The notes below the pieces were generated by a model. It saw only the letters and a program-made list of their open reading frames with translations. It searched no databases and was not told where the DNA came from. The position numbers and the translations under genes were made by a program. A DNA stretch of 32,123 bases from Bacteroidota bacterium (GTDB lineage: Bacteria; Bacteroidota; Bacteroidia; Chitinophagales; Chitinophagaceae): positions 1 to 32,123 of the forward strand of contig JABDCE010000001.1 of the NCBI GenBank assembly GCA_013288285.1. Reading direction: 5' to 3'. Below are positions 31,487-32,123 of the stretch, piece by piece; the first letter of the stretch is position 1; each line of letters starts with the position of its first letter.

Positions 31487-31786
31487 TTATGCTATTGCGT
31501 TTATTTTTATTTTGGTCAGGCACTGGCGATGACCATTTTTCTTCTGGTAGCCCTTACGACGGTTCTTTTTGAAGATGATGACCTTATCACCTTTCAAGTG
31601 GTCAATAATTTCAGCCTGAACTTTTTTAGCGTTTTTGCCTACTGTAATGTTACCTGCATTACTTACCATCAGAATGTCTGAGAATTCTACTTTATCACCG
31701 GCATTTCCTGCGAGGCGATGCACAAACAATTCGTCATCCTGTTTTACCTTGAATTGCTGTCCGGCTATTGTTACTATTGCAAACAT
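31487..31786 (-). CDS. rplU: 50S ribosomal protein L21
   Basis: 99 residues. It has FAIVTIAGQQFKVKQDDELF, DKVEFSDILMV, then KVIIFKKNRRKGYQKKNGHR with the family signature KKxRRKxYxKKxGHRQ. It binds 23S rRNA. The frame is open further upstream, but FAIVTIAGQQ is the normal N-terminus and the promoter lies upstream of ATG 31786, so that start is chosen. It is first in the rplU-rpmA operon. Confidence 0.97.
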   Translation of the reverse strand: MFAIVTIAGQQFKVKQDDELFVHRLAGNAGDKVEFSDILMVSNAGNITVGKNAKKVQAEIIDHLKGDKVIIFKKNRRKGYQKKNGHRQCLTKIKINAIA

Positions 31787-31807
31787 GATTTTCCTAAAAT
31801 ATTTCCG

Positions 31808-31841
31808 CAAAGATAATGACTTTTCTATTTCAAACAACAAA
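31808..31841 (-). promoter_or_regulatory. Promoter for rplU-rpmA
   Basis: On the minus strand TATCTTTG (31808-31815) is an exact TAnnTTTG, 21 bases before the rplU ATG. TTTG boxes on the same strand are at 31838-31841 (22-base spacing) or 31831-31834 (15-base spacing). Confidence 0.6.
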
Positions 31842-32123
31842 AATTAAATTTTTCTTATTTTTTCTTTGAAATTATTTTTTCAATTATTAGATGCTTCGGA
31901 GCATTTATAAACTGCAGGCGAATTGCTACATCGGCTGAAAGTATTATGAATACAGGGCATTTGAGGCATTGCATTTTTTCTGTAAAAAAAATGATGCAGC
32001 AATAATGCAGAAAAAAAGCGGCAGAATTTTTTTTTATTTTTTGTTAATTTTTTTTTAAAAACAACAGATCGAACAACTAAATAAGAGAACAGTTTTTATC
32101 TTTTTTACAATGCTCATGCAATC
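31842..32123. other. AT-rich intergenic region to the window end
   Basis: Non-coding and very AT-rich, with long runs of A or T. An 11-of-12 inverted repeat (31971-31982 with 32008-32019) and two copies of ATGCAG are visible. An ATG at the far end (32109) could start a gene reading out of the window, but too little is present to judge. Confidence 0.6.

Overview
The window looks like a chromosomal segment of a Bacteroidota bacterium, most likely of the Chitinophagaceae type (inference from gene content and signals; no 16S gene is present). Supporting this are promoters of the Bacteroidota form (a TTTG box, about 16-22 bases, then TAnnTTTG close to the start codon), few Shine-Dalgarno sequences, many lipoproteins and secreted beta-rich proteins typical of the phylum, two S41 C-terminal processing peptidases, a kynurenine 3-monooxygenase and a RES-Xre toxin-antitoxin pair. 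Most of the window is ordinary core and envelope gene content. No IS element, CRISPR array, rRNA or recognisable prophage is present.

Layout. 1-5137 (minus strand): a cut-off DUF2252 gene, a DUF2147 protein, a GIN-domain lipoprotein, a small CxxC membrane protein next to a beta-barrel protein, an isolated atpG with its own terminator, and a lipoprotein. 5206-7652: AMP nucleosidase translationally coupled to a double-ATPase peptide ABC transporter. 7680-9743: an orphan HsdR-N nuclease-domain gene overlapping tail-to-tail with an S41 peptidase. 9816-10862: a secreted SUMF1-fold protein and tRNA-Leu(GAG) with a terminator. 11000-13517: an orphan histidine kinase, then divergently a small membrane protein and a family-2 glycosyltransferase. 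13552-14585: the RES-Xre module with a palindromic operator over its promoter. 14588-17042: ridA, tsaB, an ArsR-type regulator and a gamma-carbonic-anhydrase-like protein. 17089-18108: an orphan phage-terminase-like HTH protein.

18109-22667 is the least ordinary part. Two copies of a two-box intergenic repeat flank lutB and a polysaccharide-deacetylase-like gene. They are followed by an AT-rich run of very small genes: a 63-aa protein with its own promoter and terminator, then two tandem two-gene modules. Each module is a tiny basic peptide ending in KKKA whose stop codon overlaps (ATGA) the start of a small membrane protein, and each is followed by a copy of the same 34-base hairpin box. This is the best candidate here for something undescribed.

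22658-31786: an L,D-transpeptidase operon, a second S41 peptidase, the kmo-recJ-thioredoxin-like operon, a Fic protein with Gln in place of the catalytic His and a phased set of operator half-sites upstream, a histone-H1-like Lys/Ala/Pro protein, and rplU-rpmA. The last 280 bases are AT-rich non-coding DNA.
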